NCBI GenBank assembly: GCA_934278005.1
Contig: CAKQWG010000142.1
Location: 1-8,202, forward strand
Direction: 5' to 3'
Length of the DNA: 8,202 bases
Source: an uncultured Pirellulaceae bacterium
GTDB taxonomy: Bacteria; Planctomycetota; Planctomycetia; Pirellulales; Pirellulaceae
Positions 1-7,257 of this stretch are shown piece after piece; the first letter of the stretch is position 1, and the number at the start of each line of letters is the position of its first letter. A model generated the notes under the pieces. The model did no database searches, had not been told where the DNA came from, and saw nothing but the letters and a program-made list of their open reading frames with translations. A program made the position numbers and the translations under genes.

Positions 1-325
1 CCCGAGTTCTCCTCGGCGGAGCCTGCCTGCGGCTGGCTGGCCAGTGTGGCCCGACGCTCCGCGTCGGCTCCCCTTCCGTCTTTTATGTACATTCCTTGCA
101 TCGCACACTCCTTCGTGTGGCCCGACGCTCCGCGTCGGCTCCCCTTCCGTCTATCACATACAATCCTTCCATCGGACGCGCCTAGCGAGTCAGTCGAGCT
201 GTACTGCGCTTGCTCTCAATGTGCGGACCAGGCGGACTTTGCCGATTGCGGGTAGAGTTGGGATTGCGGCATCCGACGATTGCCATGAAGTCGGCACTTC
301 AACTGCGAGCCAAACATGGAGCATT
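1..325. other. Gene-free region with hairpin repeats
   Basis: I see no convincing gene here. The open frames that cross this stretch run through the two repeat copies, are low in complexity (rich in Arg, Ser, Pro and Thr), have no ribosome binding site and match no family I know. The notable content is the direct repeat at 44-81 and 115-152, described separately, and GC-rich short repeats near the left edge (GCCTGCCTGC followed by GGCTGGCTGG at about 21-40). The region lies downstream of the leftward SRAP gene. I could not pick out a classical terminator (stem plus T-run) for that gene. Confidence 0.6.
44..174. repeat. 38-bp direct repeat pair with internal hairpin
   Basis: Positions 44-81 and 115-152 are identical over 38 bp, with a 71-bp period. 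Similarity continues more weakly to about 103 and 174 (shared ATCCTT/TTCCTT and CATCG blocks). Each copy contains a perfect inverted repeat, CCGACGC-N3-GCGTCGG, with stems at 51-57/61-67 and 122-128/132-138 and a TCC loop. The structure resembles a REP-like intergenic palindromic element. Similar 'CCGACGCTCCGCGTCGG' strings seem familiar to me from planctomycete intergenic DNA, but I cannot verify that here. It might act as a transcription or mRNA 3'-end structure for the leftward SRAP gene. No transposase is present. Confidence 0.8.
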
Positions 326-1054
326 TCATGACTGGCGTGCCAAGCACTCTGGACCTTCGTGCCGCGCGTTGTTGACGTAGGTATTGACGGCCTGCGGGTG
401 CAGCTCGGTGGTGGCTGAGACCGGTTCCAGCAAGGCATAGGCTTCATCGGCGTCACACTGTGGTGAAAGCCAGTCCGCGGCCGCGTCTCCAGTCAATATG
501 ACAGGCATGCGGTCATGAATCGCATCGAGGCTTGCCGTGGCCGCGGTAGTGATGATCGCGCACGAAGCTAGTGGAGAGGGCCCGACTCGCGTGTTGACTT
601 CCCATAGGCCAGCCAACTGCAGCATGCCCCCATTCTCTGGCGCGATCCAGTAGGGCTGCTTGGAACCGTCGTCGGCCTTTTGCCATTCGTAGTAGCCATC
701 GGCTACAATCAAACATCGCCGCTTTTGCAGTGGGCCGACGAATGATTTTTTTTCGCGCAGCGTCTCGCGGCGAGCATTGATCATTCGACTGCCGATCGAG
801 ATATCGCTTGCCCAGCCGGGCACCAGGCCCCACCGCTGCCAAGCGAAGTGTGGCTGGAACTCCTGTTGAGAAGCCTGTTGGGAAACCTGTGCGGAAGCGC
901 CGTCGGTGCGACTGGCAATGACCACGATAGACTGAGTGGGCGCTACGTTGTAGCGCGGCTGCCACTTGGCCCACAGCGGGTCGGAATCGATGACCGGCAG
1001 CAACAACTGCGACCATTGGCTAGGAGGAGTTTTGAGCGTAAAACGACCACACAT
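326..1054 (-). CDS. yedK: SRAP-domain abasic-site protection protein (YedK/HMCES family)
   Basis: The 242-residue product is a complete SOS-response-associated peptidase (SRAP) domain protein. In characterised members (E. coli YedK, human HMCES) the catalytic Cys2, exposed after removal of Met1, forms a thiazolidine crosslink with ring-opened abasic sites in single-stranded DNA and shields them. Every key element is visible: MCGRF at the N-terminus with Cys2, RYNVAPTQ at 34-41, RWGLVP at 74-79, NAR at 93-95, the YYEW glutamate at 123, AGLWE at 148-152 and HDRMP with His180. The frame is open 51 codons further upstream, to 1207, but that extension overlaps cutA and would bury Cys2. The ATG at 1054 is therefore the real start, with GAAGG about 11 nt upstream of it. 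A Gln/Ser-rich stretch at about residues 53-67 looks like a lineage-specific loop. The gene is divergent from cutA across 46 bp. I saw no obvious LexA box. Confidence 0.95.
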   Translation of the reverse strand: MCGRFTLKTPPSQWSQLLLPVIDSDPLWAKWQPRYNVAPTQSIVVIASRTDGASAQVSQQASQQEFQPHFAWQRWGLVPGWASDISIGSRMINARRETLREKKSFVGPLQKRRCLIVADGYYEWQKADDGSKQPYWIAPENGGMLQLAGLWEVNTRVGPSPLASCAIITTAATASLDAIHDRMPVILTGDAAADWLSPQCDADEAYALLEPVSATTELHPQAVNTYVNNARHEGPECLARQS

Positions 1055-1100
1055 TAGGGCTCTTACCTTCGATGCATAACCCGAGAGGCTGACCATCGCG

Positions 1101-1436
1101 ATGAATGAATTTATCGAATTGACTACGACTACCGCAACCGAGCAGGAGGCACAGCGCCTGGCGCGACTGTTGGTCGAGCAGCGCCTGGCGAGTTGTGTGC
1201 AAGTCACTGGCCCGGTGCACAGCGTCTATCGCTGGCAGGGAGAAATCTGCCAAGCCACGGAGTTTCAGTGTAACGTCAAATCGCTGGCCACGCTCACCGA
1301 CCGCCTCGTGCAAGCCGTGCGCCAGGCCCACAGCTATGATACTCCGCAGATCGTCGTGTTGCCGGTAGTCGATTGCGATGCCGACTACGCCCAGTGGTGG
1401 CGAGCGCAGCTCGAATCTAGCGACGAGGCCCGCTAG
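1101..1436 (+). CDS. cutA: CutA family divalent-cation tolerance protein
   Basis: This 111-residue protein has the length and motifs of CutA1, a small cytosolic trimer with a ferredoxin-like fold. The family is historically linked to copper and other divalent-cation tolerance, but its biochemical role is unsettled. Visible signatures are LASCVQV at 29-35, SVYRWQGEI at 41-49, the conserved lysine at 60, HSYDTPQIVVLPV at 77-89 and a C-terminal YAQWW at 96-100. The ATG at 1101 gives a standard N-terminus leading straight into the first strand (EFIELTTTT). A GAGAGG at 1083-1088 lies about 12 nt upstream, rather far for a ribosome binding site. The gene is divergent from the SRAP gene. About 140 bp separate it from the ABC genes downstream, so it is probably a separate unit. 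A 6-bp inverted repeat (CTAGCG/CGCTAG, 1417-1422 and 1431-1436) spans the stop codon but has no T-run. Confidence 0.95.
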   Translation: MNEFIELTTTTATEQEAQRLARLLVEQRLASCVQVTGPVHSVYRWQGEICQATEFQCNVKSLATLTDRLVQAVRQAHSYDTPQIVVLPVVDCDADYAQWWRAQLESSDEAR

Positions 1437-1456
1437 CGGCGCACGCCCCGGCCGTG

Positions 1457-1490
1457 TTCTCCGCCGTTCTCCGCCGTTCTCCGCCGTTCG
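1457..1490. repeat. 10-bp tandem repeat (TTCTCCGCCG, three copies)
   Basis: Three perfect head-to-tail copies of TTCTCCGCCG occupy 1457-1466, 1467-1476 and 1477-1486, and a degenerate fourth begins TTCG. The following bases keep a related GTTCT-cGCCAG pattern up to about 1514, suggesting older decayed units. The array sits between cutA and the ABC ATPase gene. The unit length of 10 bp is close to one helical turn, so a binding role is conceivable, but replication slippage explains it equally well. Confidence 0.85.
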
Positions 1491-1530
1491 CCAGAGTTCT
1501 TCGCCAGTGTTCTCGCAGACCGAAGCGGAG

Positions 1531-1536
1531 TAGAAT
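1531..1536 (+). promoter_or_regulatory. Possible -10 box upstream of the ABC operon
   Basis: TAGAAT matches the sigma-70 -10 consensus at five of six positions. It lies 41 nt before the ATPase start codon, a reasonable place for the promoter of the downstream four-gene block. No good -35 hexamer is found 16-18 bp upstream (that stretch reads TGTTCTC), so the call is weak. Confidence 0.25.
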
Positions 1537-1577
1537 CAGGCAGTCCGACTCCACCTCACGCTGAACCTATTCGTTTC

Positions 1578-2543
1578 ATGATCGACTTCCCAGCCATCGA
1601 TGTCCGGCAAGTTCGCAAGGTATACCGCGATGGCTTGATGGGCCGGCGTAGCTTCGCGGCGCTATGTGGCGTTGATTTGAGCGTGCGTCGTGGCGAGGTG
1701 TTTGGACTGCTCGGCCCCAATGGGGCCGGCAAAACGACACTCATCAAAATTCTATTGGGCATCGTGCGCTGTACTTCCGGTGAAGCCACTTTGTTGGGCT
1801 CACCGGCCGGCTCGCGCTCGGCTAGACAACGCATCGGATACCTGCCCGAGAACTTGAGTTTCCCCTCGCACCATACGGCACACCGCGCGCTGCAGCTCTA
1901 CGGACGGCTGAGCCGGGTCCCCGAGCCGCTCATTCGCGAGCGCTCGGCCAGCCTGCTCGAACTGGTTGGACTTTCGGGACGCGAGCATGAGCTGGTCCGC
2001 AAGTACAGCAAGGGCATGCGCCAACGCTTGGGATTAGCTCAAGCTCTGCTGCATGAACCCGAACTGCTTATCTTAGATGAGCCGACCGATGGACTTGATC
2101 CGGTCGGTCGCTCCGACATACGGCGGCTGATCTCCCGGCTGCGCGATCAAGGCAAGACGGTGTTTCTCAACAGCCACATCTTGCAAGAGGTGGAAATGAT
2201 CTGCGATCGCGTAGCCATCTTGGCGGCAGGCACGGTGCGTGGCATAGGTACACCGCGCGAATTGACAACTCAATTCCACGGGGCATTGAGCTCGCGCGTG
2301 CGCATGGAATTGGCCGGTGAGGCGACGGCTATTGAGAGTCTGTGCAGTGGCCAGGAGTGCGAGCTGTTGCCGCTGCCCGAGGGGAGGTGGCAGTACTCGA
2401 CCACCGCTGAAACGCAAAGACATGTGGACGACATGATCGACCGCCTGCGCCAGAGCCACATCAGCCTGCTCAAATTAGAGCGCACGCGGCCGAGCTTGGA
2501 AGAGGTTTTTCTGTCTGCCGTTGAGGATCGTCCCGCTCCATGA
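1578..2543 (+). CDS. ABC exporter ATP-binding subunit (DrrA/NatA/GldA type)
   Basis: This 321-residue cytosolic ATPase should drive the membrane protein encoded next to it. The nucleotide-binding domain fills about residues 8-225: Walker A GPNGAGKTT at 46-54, a Q-loop region reading IGYLPEN with Glu91 where many ABC proteins have Gln, a signature reading YSKGMRQ at 143-149, Walker B LLILDEP at 163-169 followed by the D-loop (GLDP, 172-175), and the H-loop His200. YSKGMRQ and LPEN are typical of this ABC-2-linked subfamily, so the protein should be active. Residues 235-315 form the C-terminal accessory domain common in the group (DUF4162-like). The ATG at 1578 has no clear Shine-Dalgarno. The stop codon overlaps the permease start (ATGA), so translation is probably coupled. 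The substrate cannot be read from the sequence. Confidence 0.93.
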   Translation: MIDFPAIDVRQVRKVYRDGLMGRRSFAALCGVDLSVRRGEVFGLLGPNGAGKTTLIKILLGIVRCTSGEATLLGSPAGSRSARQRIGYLPENLSFPSHHTAHRALQLYGRLSRVPEPLIRERSASLLELVGLSGREHELVRKYSKGMRQRLGLAQALLHEPELLILDEPTDGLDPVGRSDIRRLISRLRDQGKTVFLNSHILQEVEMICDRVAILAAGTVRGIGTPRELTTQFHGALSSRVRMELAGEATAIESLCSGQECELLPLPEGRWQYSTTAETQRHVDDMIDRLRQSHISLLKLERTRPSLEEVFLSAVEDRPAP

Positions 2544-4900
2544 AACCCTACATCGCCATACTGATCGATTCTTTTTGGGAGGCGGTGAGCAATCGTGTGC
2601 TGTGGGCGCTACTCATCGGTTGGTCGACGGTGCTCATCGCGCTGGCACCGTTTGGCTACATCTCCGAGCACAGCTATCGGCTCTCCAGCAGTGACATCGA
2701 TAGCCGCGAGCAGTTGATCGGCAATCTGGCCAAGGGCACGCAGGGTAATGGGAGGGCTGCAGTGGTGGCGGTAGCCAAGTTGCTCAACGACGAATTCGCT
2801 GAGCGTCTACGGCAGGCGGCGGACAGTGAAGACGCCCAGGTTCGCCGGCCGATCAGCTCCAGCGAGTTGGCCGAAGAGCTCAATCGTGTTCTGCCATCCC
2901 AACAGCTTTATTCCGCTGCTGCGTTTCCTACGGCCAAGAAGCGCAAGCGTTTGGAGCCACTGATCGAAGCCCTTGAGCAGGATGCCCTCAGCGCCGCTGA
3001 AACCGAAGTGCTCAACCGCGAATTGCTGCAGCAGGCCTTCCCGCTCGAACTGGCTCAGCCCCGCGGTGAACAGCTGTGGATCGGCTATGCGGGTTTCAAG
3101 ATCGGCGATCCGCTGACTGTCTCGCGTCGCCAAATCCACCAATTTTTCGAACCGGTACTGCTGGGCGCGATCATTAAATTTGGCTTAGGAATTCTAGCCG
3201 TGTTCGTAGCGATCGTGGTGACCAGTCCCATGATCCCCGAAACCTTCCGCTCTAGCTCGTTGCATCTGTTGCTAAGCAAGCCGATCTCGCGAGTGTGGTT
3301 GTATCTGGCCAAGTTCTTTGGTGGCTGCATTTTCGTGCTGGTCAACATTAGCTTTGTCATGTTGGGACTGTACTTGATCGCGGGAATGCGATTTGAAGTT
3401 TGGAATGTAGGGCTGCTGGTATGCATTCCCATTTTGATGTTCGTGTTCATCATTTTTTATAGCGTGTCAGCCCTAGTCGGACTGATCTGGGGCAATGCCA
3501 TAGTGTGCGTCGTAGCCTGCATGCTGTTTTGGCTGGCCTGCTTTTCGCTGGGAATGATGCACGCGGCGCTGGAACCTCAAGTTGAAGTGCTGCCGCAGAT
3601 CAGCCGCATTCGCAGCATCGGCGGGCGGCTGTTGACGGTCAATGAGCGTGGGCAGCTAGGGGTGTGGAACGACGCGTTCTCAATTTGGCAGCCCGCCATC
3701 GATGGTGAGCAGCATGGTCAGGCGCGCACGTTTGGCCCCATCTACCATGCGGATCCACCGATGATCTTAACCAAGTCGTTTATGCGGCAGCCGTTTGGTG
3801 GTCTGCGGGCGCGCAATCGACGGCTGGAAATAATCCGGTTGCGCGATGAGTCCGAAGAGGCTCAGTCTCGCGATGAAGCGCCCGAGTCAATCAAGCAGGC
3901 GCGCGAAACGCCGGTATGGATGGCAGATAGCGGGCCCGATCTACCACCGGAGCTTTTCGACTTAATTGAAATGGGCGATGAGGTCATCGCCGTCTGTCGC
4001 AGTGGATTGTTTCGCTTGGATTTCCGCAAACTGGACTTGGCACAGATCGCTCAAAAAGGGCTGTTTGGATTCAAGCTGCCGCTGCCCGGGCTGAGCGCCT
4101 TTGAGAATATCGCTCCGCCGGAATACTTCTTGGCAGGCAACACGCGAGCGGCCTCAACACAAGCCGGAGATGGCCTGATCGTATTTAATTCTGGTAGCCT
4201 GGATCACTTGACCTTTGATGGTCGACGTCTAGTGCTCGTTAGCACGAGCAAATTGGACGGCGATGGAACCGAAGCTGCCCTGGTAGCCATGAACCAAGAC
4301 TACTGCGTGGTTGCCCGGGATGGCAAACCGCTACAGATTCTCGACGCGCATTTGAAACCGCTGCACACGCTTGAATTGCCCGAGGATCAGCAAGTGCGGC
4401 AGTTAAGCTGGATCCCGGACAGCCGCGATCTGTCCATTTTGTCTCACACCGGTCGATGCTGGCGGTTGCAGGGCAGCAGCGTTCACAGCCAGCCGGTCGT
4501 CAGTCCGCTGGCTGAGAGCTACACTGGCAGGATTACGAGTCTGTCGTGGGAAGATAGCCAAACCGTGTGGCTGGGCATCAAACCTGATCGAGTCATCCAA
4601 TGGGACGCAGTCAGTGGCCAAACGGTGGCGGATTTCACGCCTCGGGCTACGACGCTGGAACTCATCTATCGCTGGTTGATTAAACCGATCTACATCATCA
4701 ATCCCAAACCCGCCGCGCTCGACACGACCATGAGCTACGCACTGACCGGAAATAAAACGACGTCTTTAGGTCTCGTTACCAATGACCTGGAAGCGGCGCA
4801 GGTGCAGGTCGATCTGTGGACGCCAATTGTGACGAATACCATCTTTGTTATAGTCGTGCTCGGTTTCTCTTGCTGGTATGTCGCTCGCAAAGAGTTCTGA
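2540..4900 (+). CDS. ABC-2 type permease with a large propeller-like extracytoplasmic domain
   Basis: This 786-residue membrane protein is the permease partner of the preceding ATPase. ABC-2 permeases are often about 250-400 residues, so this is unusually large. Predicted helices by eye are TM1 about 18-40, TM2 205-228, TM3 254-280, TM4 288-316, TM5 319-340 and TM6 763-780. The cytosolic segment with LLLSKPISR (243-251) and the C-terminal ARKEF are typical of the family. Two regions fall outside the cytoplasm by this topology. Residues 41-204 are charged and probably helical. Residues 345-760 contain repeated strand-turn-strand units ending in aromatic residues, such as GRLLTVNERGQLGVWND (362-378), RQLSWIPDSRDLSILSHTG (620-638) and ITSLSWEDSQTVWLGI (665-680). 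These resemble WD40/YncE-type blades. A highly charged, disordered-looking stretch at 425-460 interrupts the domain. The substrate is unknown. Confidence 0.85.
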   Translation: MKPYIAILIDSFWEAVSNRVLWALLIGWSTVLIALAPFGYISEHSYRLSSSDIDSREQLIGNLAKGTQGNGRAAVVAVAKLLNDEFAERLRQAADSEDAQVRRPISSSELAEELNRVLPSQQLYSAAAFPTAKKRKRLEPLIEALEQDALSAAETEVLNRELLQQAFPLELAQPRGEQLWIGYAGFKIGDPLTVSRRQIHQFFEPVLLGAIIKFGLGILAVFVAIVVTSPMIPETFRSSSLHLLLSKPISRVWLYLAKFFGGCIFVLVNISFVMLGLYLIAGMRFEVWNVGLLVCIPILMFVFIIFYSVSALVGLIWGNAIVCVVACMLFWLACFSLGMMHAALEPQVEVLPQISRIRSIGGRLLTVNERGQLGVWNDAFSIWQPAIDGEQHGQARTFGPIYHADPPMILTKSFMRQPFGGLRARNRRLEIIRLRDESEEAQSRDEAPESIKQARETPVWMADSGPDLPPELFDLIEMGDEVIAVCRSGLFRLDFRKLDLAQIAQKGLFGFKLPLPGLSAFENIAPPEYFLAGNTRAASTQAGDGLIVFNSGSLDHLTFDGRRLVLVSTSKLDGDGTEAALVAMNQDYCVVARDGKPLQILDAHLKPLHTLELPEDQQVRQLSWIPDSRDLSILSHTGRCWRLQGSSVHSQPVVSPLAESYTGRITSLSWEDSQTVWLGIKPDRVIQWDAVSGQTVADFTPRATTLELIYRWLIKPIYIINPKPAALDTTMSYALTGNKTTSLGLVTNDLEAAQVQVDLWTPIVTNTIFVIVVLGFSCWYVARKEF

Positions 4901-4921
4901 ACTGGGTGCAGGAACTGGTGT

Positions 4922-6364
4922 ATGGCCAAAAGCGTGTTGGTGAAGCGGCGCAGGAAAGCTTACAGAGCGCGGAATTTGGCTAGGTGGGACGCGTCGATCG
5001 AAGGCTCGACCAGCCTGTGGCGCCGCATCTCGCCGCCTCAACTGCTAATCGGCTCGTTCTTCCTGCTAATCGTAGCCGGTGTTGTGGGATTGATGTGTCT
5101 GCCGGGTTTGTATCGCGGCCCGCGGCTAGGCTTGACCGACGCTCTGTTTACTTCGACCAGCGCGGTGTGCGTGACGGGCCTGATCGTGGTCGACACAGCG
5201 ACTTATTTTACTCCGGCAGGCCAAGCCTTTATTTTGCTGCTGATTCAGTTGGGAGGGCTAGGGATGCTGGCTTTCACCAGCTTGGTAATTCAAATCCTGG
5301 GGTTTCGCCTATCGCTGCGCAGCGAGACGCTGACGCACAGCGCGCGTTCGGGTAGTCCGCTGATCAATCTGCGCCGCTTGACTCGCGACATCGTCCTGTT
5401 TACGTTTTTTATCGAAGGTGTGGGCGCGGTGGCGCTGTATCTACTGTGGGGACCGCGGCTGGGGTGGAGTCAAGCTTGGTGGCCGGCCATCTTTCATTCC
5501 GTCAGCGGCTTCTGCAACGCCGGCTTTTCGACGTACAGCGACTCGCTCATCGGCTTGAACAGCTCCTCGTTAACGCTGCTGGTGCTAGCGATGCTGATCA
5601 TGGCCGGCGGCTTGGGCTTTGTGACCATGGAGGAAGCTTGGCTGAAGATCCGCACGCGAAAGCGTCTGGAATTTCAAAGGCTATCGCTCAATTCACGTTT
5701 GATTTTAGTGACGACGCTGGTGCTGGTCGTGCTGCCCTGGCCCATCTTCGCGGCATTCGAATGGAACGGGCAGTTAAAAGCTCTCAGTTGGGGCGACAAG
5801 GTTTGCAATGCATTGTTTCTGAGCGTGACGCCGCGCACGGCGGGCTTCAATTCGCTCGACTATTTGCATGCCAGCAATGGCACCAACTTTTTGACGATGT
5901 TGCTCATGGCCGTGGGGGGTGCGCCGGGGTCGACGGCCGGCGGCATCAAGGTGACCACCTTCGCGATCATCGTCCTGACGGCTTGGTCGCGCTGGCGAGG
6001 TCTTGGGACGACGGTCTTCGCCAATCGCTCGATACCCAGCGACACCGTGCAGCGAGCTACAGGCTTGGTCGTCATGGCGGCCGTGGTGATGGCTCTGGGC
6101 TGCTTCGCACTGATGGTTACCGAGCAGCCCAATTCAACGCATAACACCTTTTTGCAACGCATGTTCGAAGTGGTCAGCGCCTTTAATACCGTAGGATTGT
6201 CGCTGAACGAGACGCCCCAACTGTCGACCGCCGGACGCTGGGTAATCATTGTGCTGATGTTCCTGGGAAGAGTGGGACCAATGACCATGGCAGCCGCGCT
6301 AGTAATTGAACACTCGCGGGTGGGTCGCTATCGGTTTGCTTACGAAGACGTGGCTGTAGGGTAG
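4922..6364 (+). CDS. ktrB: K+ uptake channel subunit KtrB (TrkH/KtrB superfamily)
   Basis: This 480-residue inner-membrane protein is the ion-conducting subunit of a Ktr-type K+ uptake system. Its four M1-P-M2 repeats each carry a recognisable filter segment: VCVTGL at 82-87, CNAGF at 198-202, TPRTAGFN at 303-310 and FNTVGL at 421-426. The glycine-rich gating loop in the third repeat reads GGAPGSTAGGIK (332-343), and the last repeat contains GRVGPMT at 449-455 with the conserved arginine. It lacks the extra N-terminal helix pair of TrkH and begins with about 40 mostly basic cytosolic residues, which favours KtrB over TrkH. The start at 4922 has AGGA at 4910-4913, 8 nt upstream. It follows the permease by 21 bp and precedes ktrA by 24 bp. 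KtrB channels are commonly Na+-dependent and gated by a KtrA ring. Confidence 0.95.
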   Translation: MAKSVLVKRRRKAYRARNLARWDASIEGSTSLWRRISPPQLLIGSFFLLIVAGVVGLMCLPGLYRGPRLGLTDALFTSTSAVCVTGLIVVDTATYFTPAGQAFILLLIQLGGLGMLAFTSLVIQILGFRLSLRSETLTHSARSGSPLINLRRLTRDIVLFTFFIEGVGAVALYLLWGPRLGWSQAWWPAIFHSVSGFCNAGFSTYSDSLIGLNSSSLTLLVLAMLIMAGGLGFVTMEEAWLKIRTRKRLEFQRLSLNSRLILVTTLVLVVLPWPIFAAFEWNGQLKALSWGDKVCNALFLSVTPRTAGFNSLDYLHASNGTNFLTMLLMAVGGAPGSTAGGIKVTTFAIIVLTAWSRWRGLGTTVFANRSIPSDTVQRATGLVVMAAVVMALGCFALMVTEQPNSTHNTFLQRMFEVVSAFNTVGLSLNETPQLSTAGRWVIIVLMFLGRVGPMTMAAALVIEHSRVGRYRFAYEDVAVG

Positions 6365-6388
6365 TGCTAATAACGAAAGATAAATTAA

Positions 6389-7045
6389 GTGAAACGTTAC
6401 GTGGTCATCGGAATGGGTAATTTTGGATCCAGTGTCGCCGAGGCATTGTCGGCTAAAGGGCAGGAAGTGATCGCCATCGATCGCGAAGGCGCAGCGATCG
6501 ATCGCATCGCACCTCTAGTGTCCAAAGCGGTTGTAGGGGATGGGGGCGACGCGACGTTATTGGAACGCCTTGGAGCTCGGGCGGCGAAGGCGGGTGTGGT
6601 GTCAACCGGCGACGATATCACGGCCAGCATCTTAGCTACCATGGCCCTGCATGATTTGGAGGTAGCCGACGTCTTCGTCAAAGTTATTTCGCGCGATCAC
6701 GCTCGAGTCATGGAGCGGATCGGAGTGACCGAGACGGTGTTTCCGGAGCGCGACTCGGCCCTGAGTTTGGGAACACGCATTTGTGGTACAGCCGTCTTCA
6801 ACCATGTACGCTTGAGCGAAGGTTTCAGCGTGCAAGAGATCGCAGTGCCCGATTCATGGCAAGGCAAGACGCTGCGCGAATTGGAGTTGCGGCAGCACTA
6901 CGACATTACTGTGGTGGCTCTTAAGGATGTGTTAACCGATCGCATTTCGCCCACACCAGACCCGGACGCTAGGCTAAAAGGGAGCGAAACGCTGCTCATC
7001 GCTGGCGGCGATAAAGCTCTAGAACGCACCGCAGCCTTAAAGTAA
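6389..7045 (+). CDS. ktrA: K+ uptake regulatory subunit KtrA (RCK domain)
   Basis: This 218-residue cytosolic protein is the RCK regulatory subunit that assembles as an octameric ring under KtrB and opens or closes it in response to ATP/ADP. The RCK_N Rossmann domain covers about residues 1-135, with the dinucleotide motif GMGNFG at 8-13, Asp31 at the end of the second strand to hold the ribose, and the conserved PERD at 119-122. The RCK_C (TrkA_C) domain covers about 140-218 (EIAVPDSWQGKTLREL onward). The start is GTG at 6389. The next in-frame ATG would cut into the Rossmann motif. The 24-bp gap after ktrB is AT-rich, with only a weak GAAAG at 6375-6379 as a ribosome binding site. It is probably cotranscribed with ktrB. 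Confidence 0.94.
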   Translation: MKRYVVIGMGNFGSSVAEALSAKGQEVIAIDREGAAIDRIAPLVSKAVVGDGGDATLLERLGARAAKAGVVSTGDDITASILATMALHDLEVADVFVKVISRDHARVMERIGVTETVFPERDSALSLGTRICGTAVFNHVRLSEGFSVQEIAVPDSWQGKTLRELELRQHYDITVVALKDVLTDRISPTPDPDARLKGSETLLIAGGDKALERTAALK

Positions 7046-7050
7046 AGCCT

Positions 7051-7080
7051 TTGAAAAAACTGGATTAACTCTGTAAGAAT
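7051..7080 (+). promoter_or_regulatory. Possible promoter in the csrA leader
   Basis: TTGAAA (7051-7056) matches the -35 consensus at five of six positions. AAGAAT (7075-7080) matches the -10 at four of six, with an 18-bp spacer; TAAGAA one base earlier gives a 17-bp spacer but a poorer -10. The site is just after the ktrA stop codon and about 180 nt before csrA, so it could give csrA its own transcript with a long leader. It rests only on reading by eye. Confidence 0.3.
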
Positions 7081-7091
7081 TTCTAGCCTAG

Positions 7092-7123
7092 CGGGCTGGC
7101 TGGCTGGCGGCTTTAGGGGGGGG
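7092..7123. repeat. GGCT tandem repeat followed by a G8 tract
   Basis: GGGCTGGCTGGCTGGCGG at 7093-7110 contains three consecutive GGCT units. It is followed after five bases by eight consecutive G residues (7116-7123). The same GGCTGGCTGG string occurs at about 31-40 at the left edge of the window. Both elements are prone to slippage and lie in the untranslated leader between ktrA and csrA, not in a gene. Confidence 0.7.
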
Positions 7124-7251
7124 CTGTGAGCGATTTTGCAGCAGATTGGCGGCTCAACGTAGAGAAAGATGCAACCGCACGCGATTTTTGCACGACTGGC
7201 ACGCTATTCGCTTTTCGCTTCCCACATCGGCCACACACACCAGTTATTTGC

Positions 7252-7257
7252 AGGAGG
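7252..7257 (+). promoter_or_regulatory. Consensus ribosome binding site of csrA
   Basis: AGGAGG lies 5 nt before the ATG at 7263. It fixes the csrA start there, rather than at the upstream in-frame ATG at 7146, which would add 39 residues to a domain that invariably begins MLVLSRK/MLILTRR. It is by far the strongest ribosome binding site in the window. Because CsrA binds GGA motifs over ribosome binding sites, AGGAGG could also be a site for autorepression, as known in E. coli. That is inference here. Confidence 0.8.

Noticed and set aside
44..331. Small open frames through the left intergenic region
   Set aside because: They are made largely from the repeat copies, lack a ribosome binding site and show no domain pattern.
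1055..1207. Upstream extension of the SRAP gene giving a 293-residue product
   Set aside because: It runs antisense through cutA and would place 51 residues before the catalytic Cys2, which must be N-terminal in this family.
1417..1436. CTAGCG/CGCTAG inverted repeat as a cutA terminator
   Set aside because: The stem is only 6 bp, spans the stop codon and is not followed by a T-run.
1665..1860. Glu91 instead of Gln in the Q-loop of the ABC ATPase as a sign of inactivity
   Set aside because: LPEN/LPEH-type Q-loops are common in the DrrA/NatA/GldA subfamily, and all other catalytic motifs are intact.
5446..6144. Long alternative-frame reading frame inside ktrB
   Set aside because: The ktrB frame contains all four filter motifs. 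The alternative frame is a GC-rich shadow with no family features.
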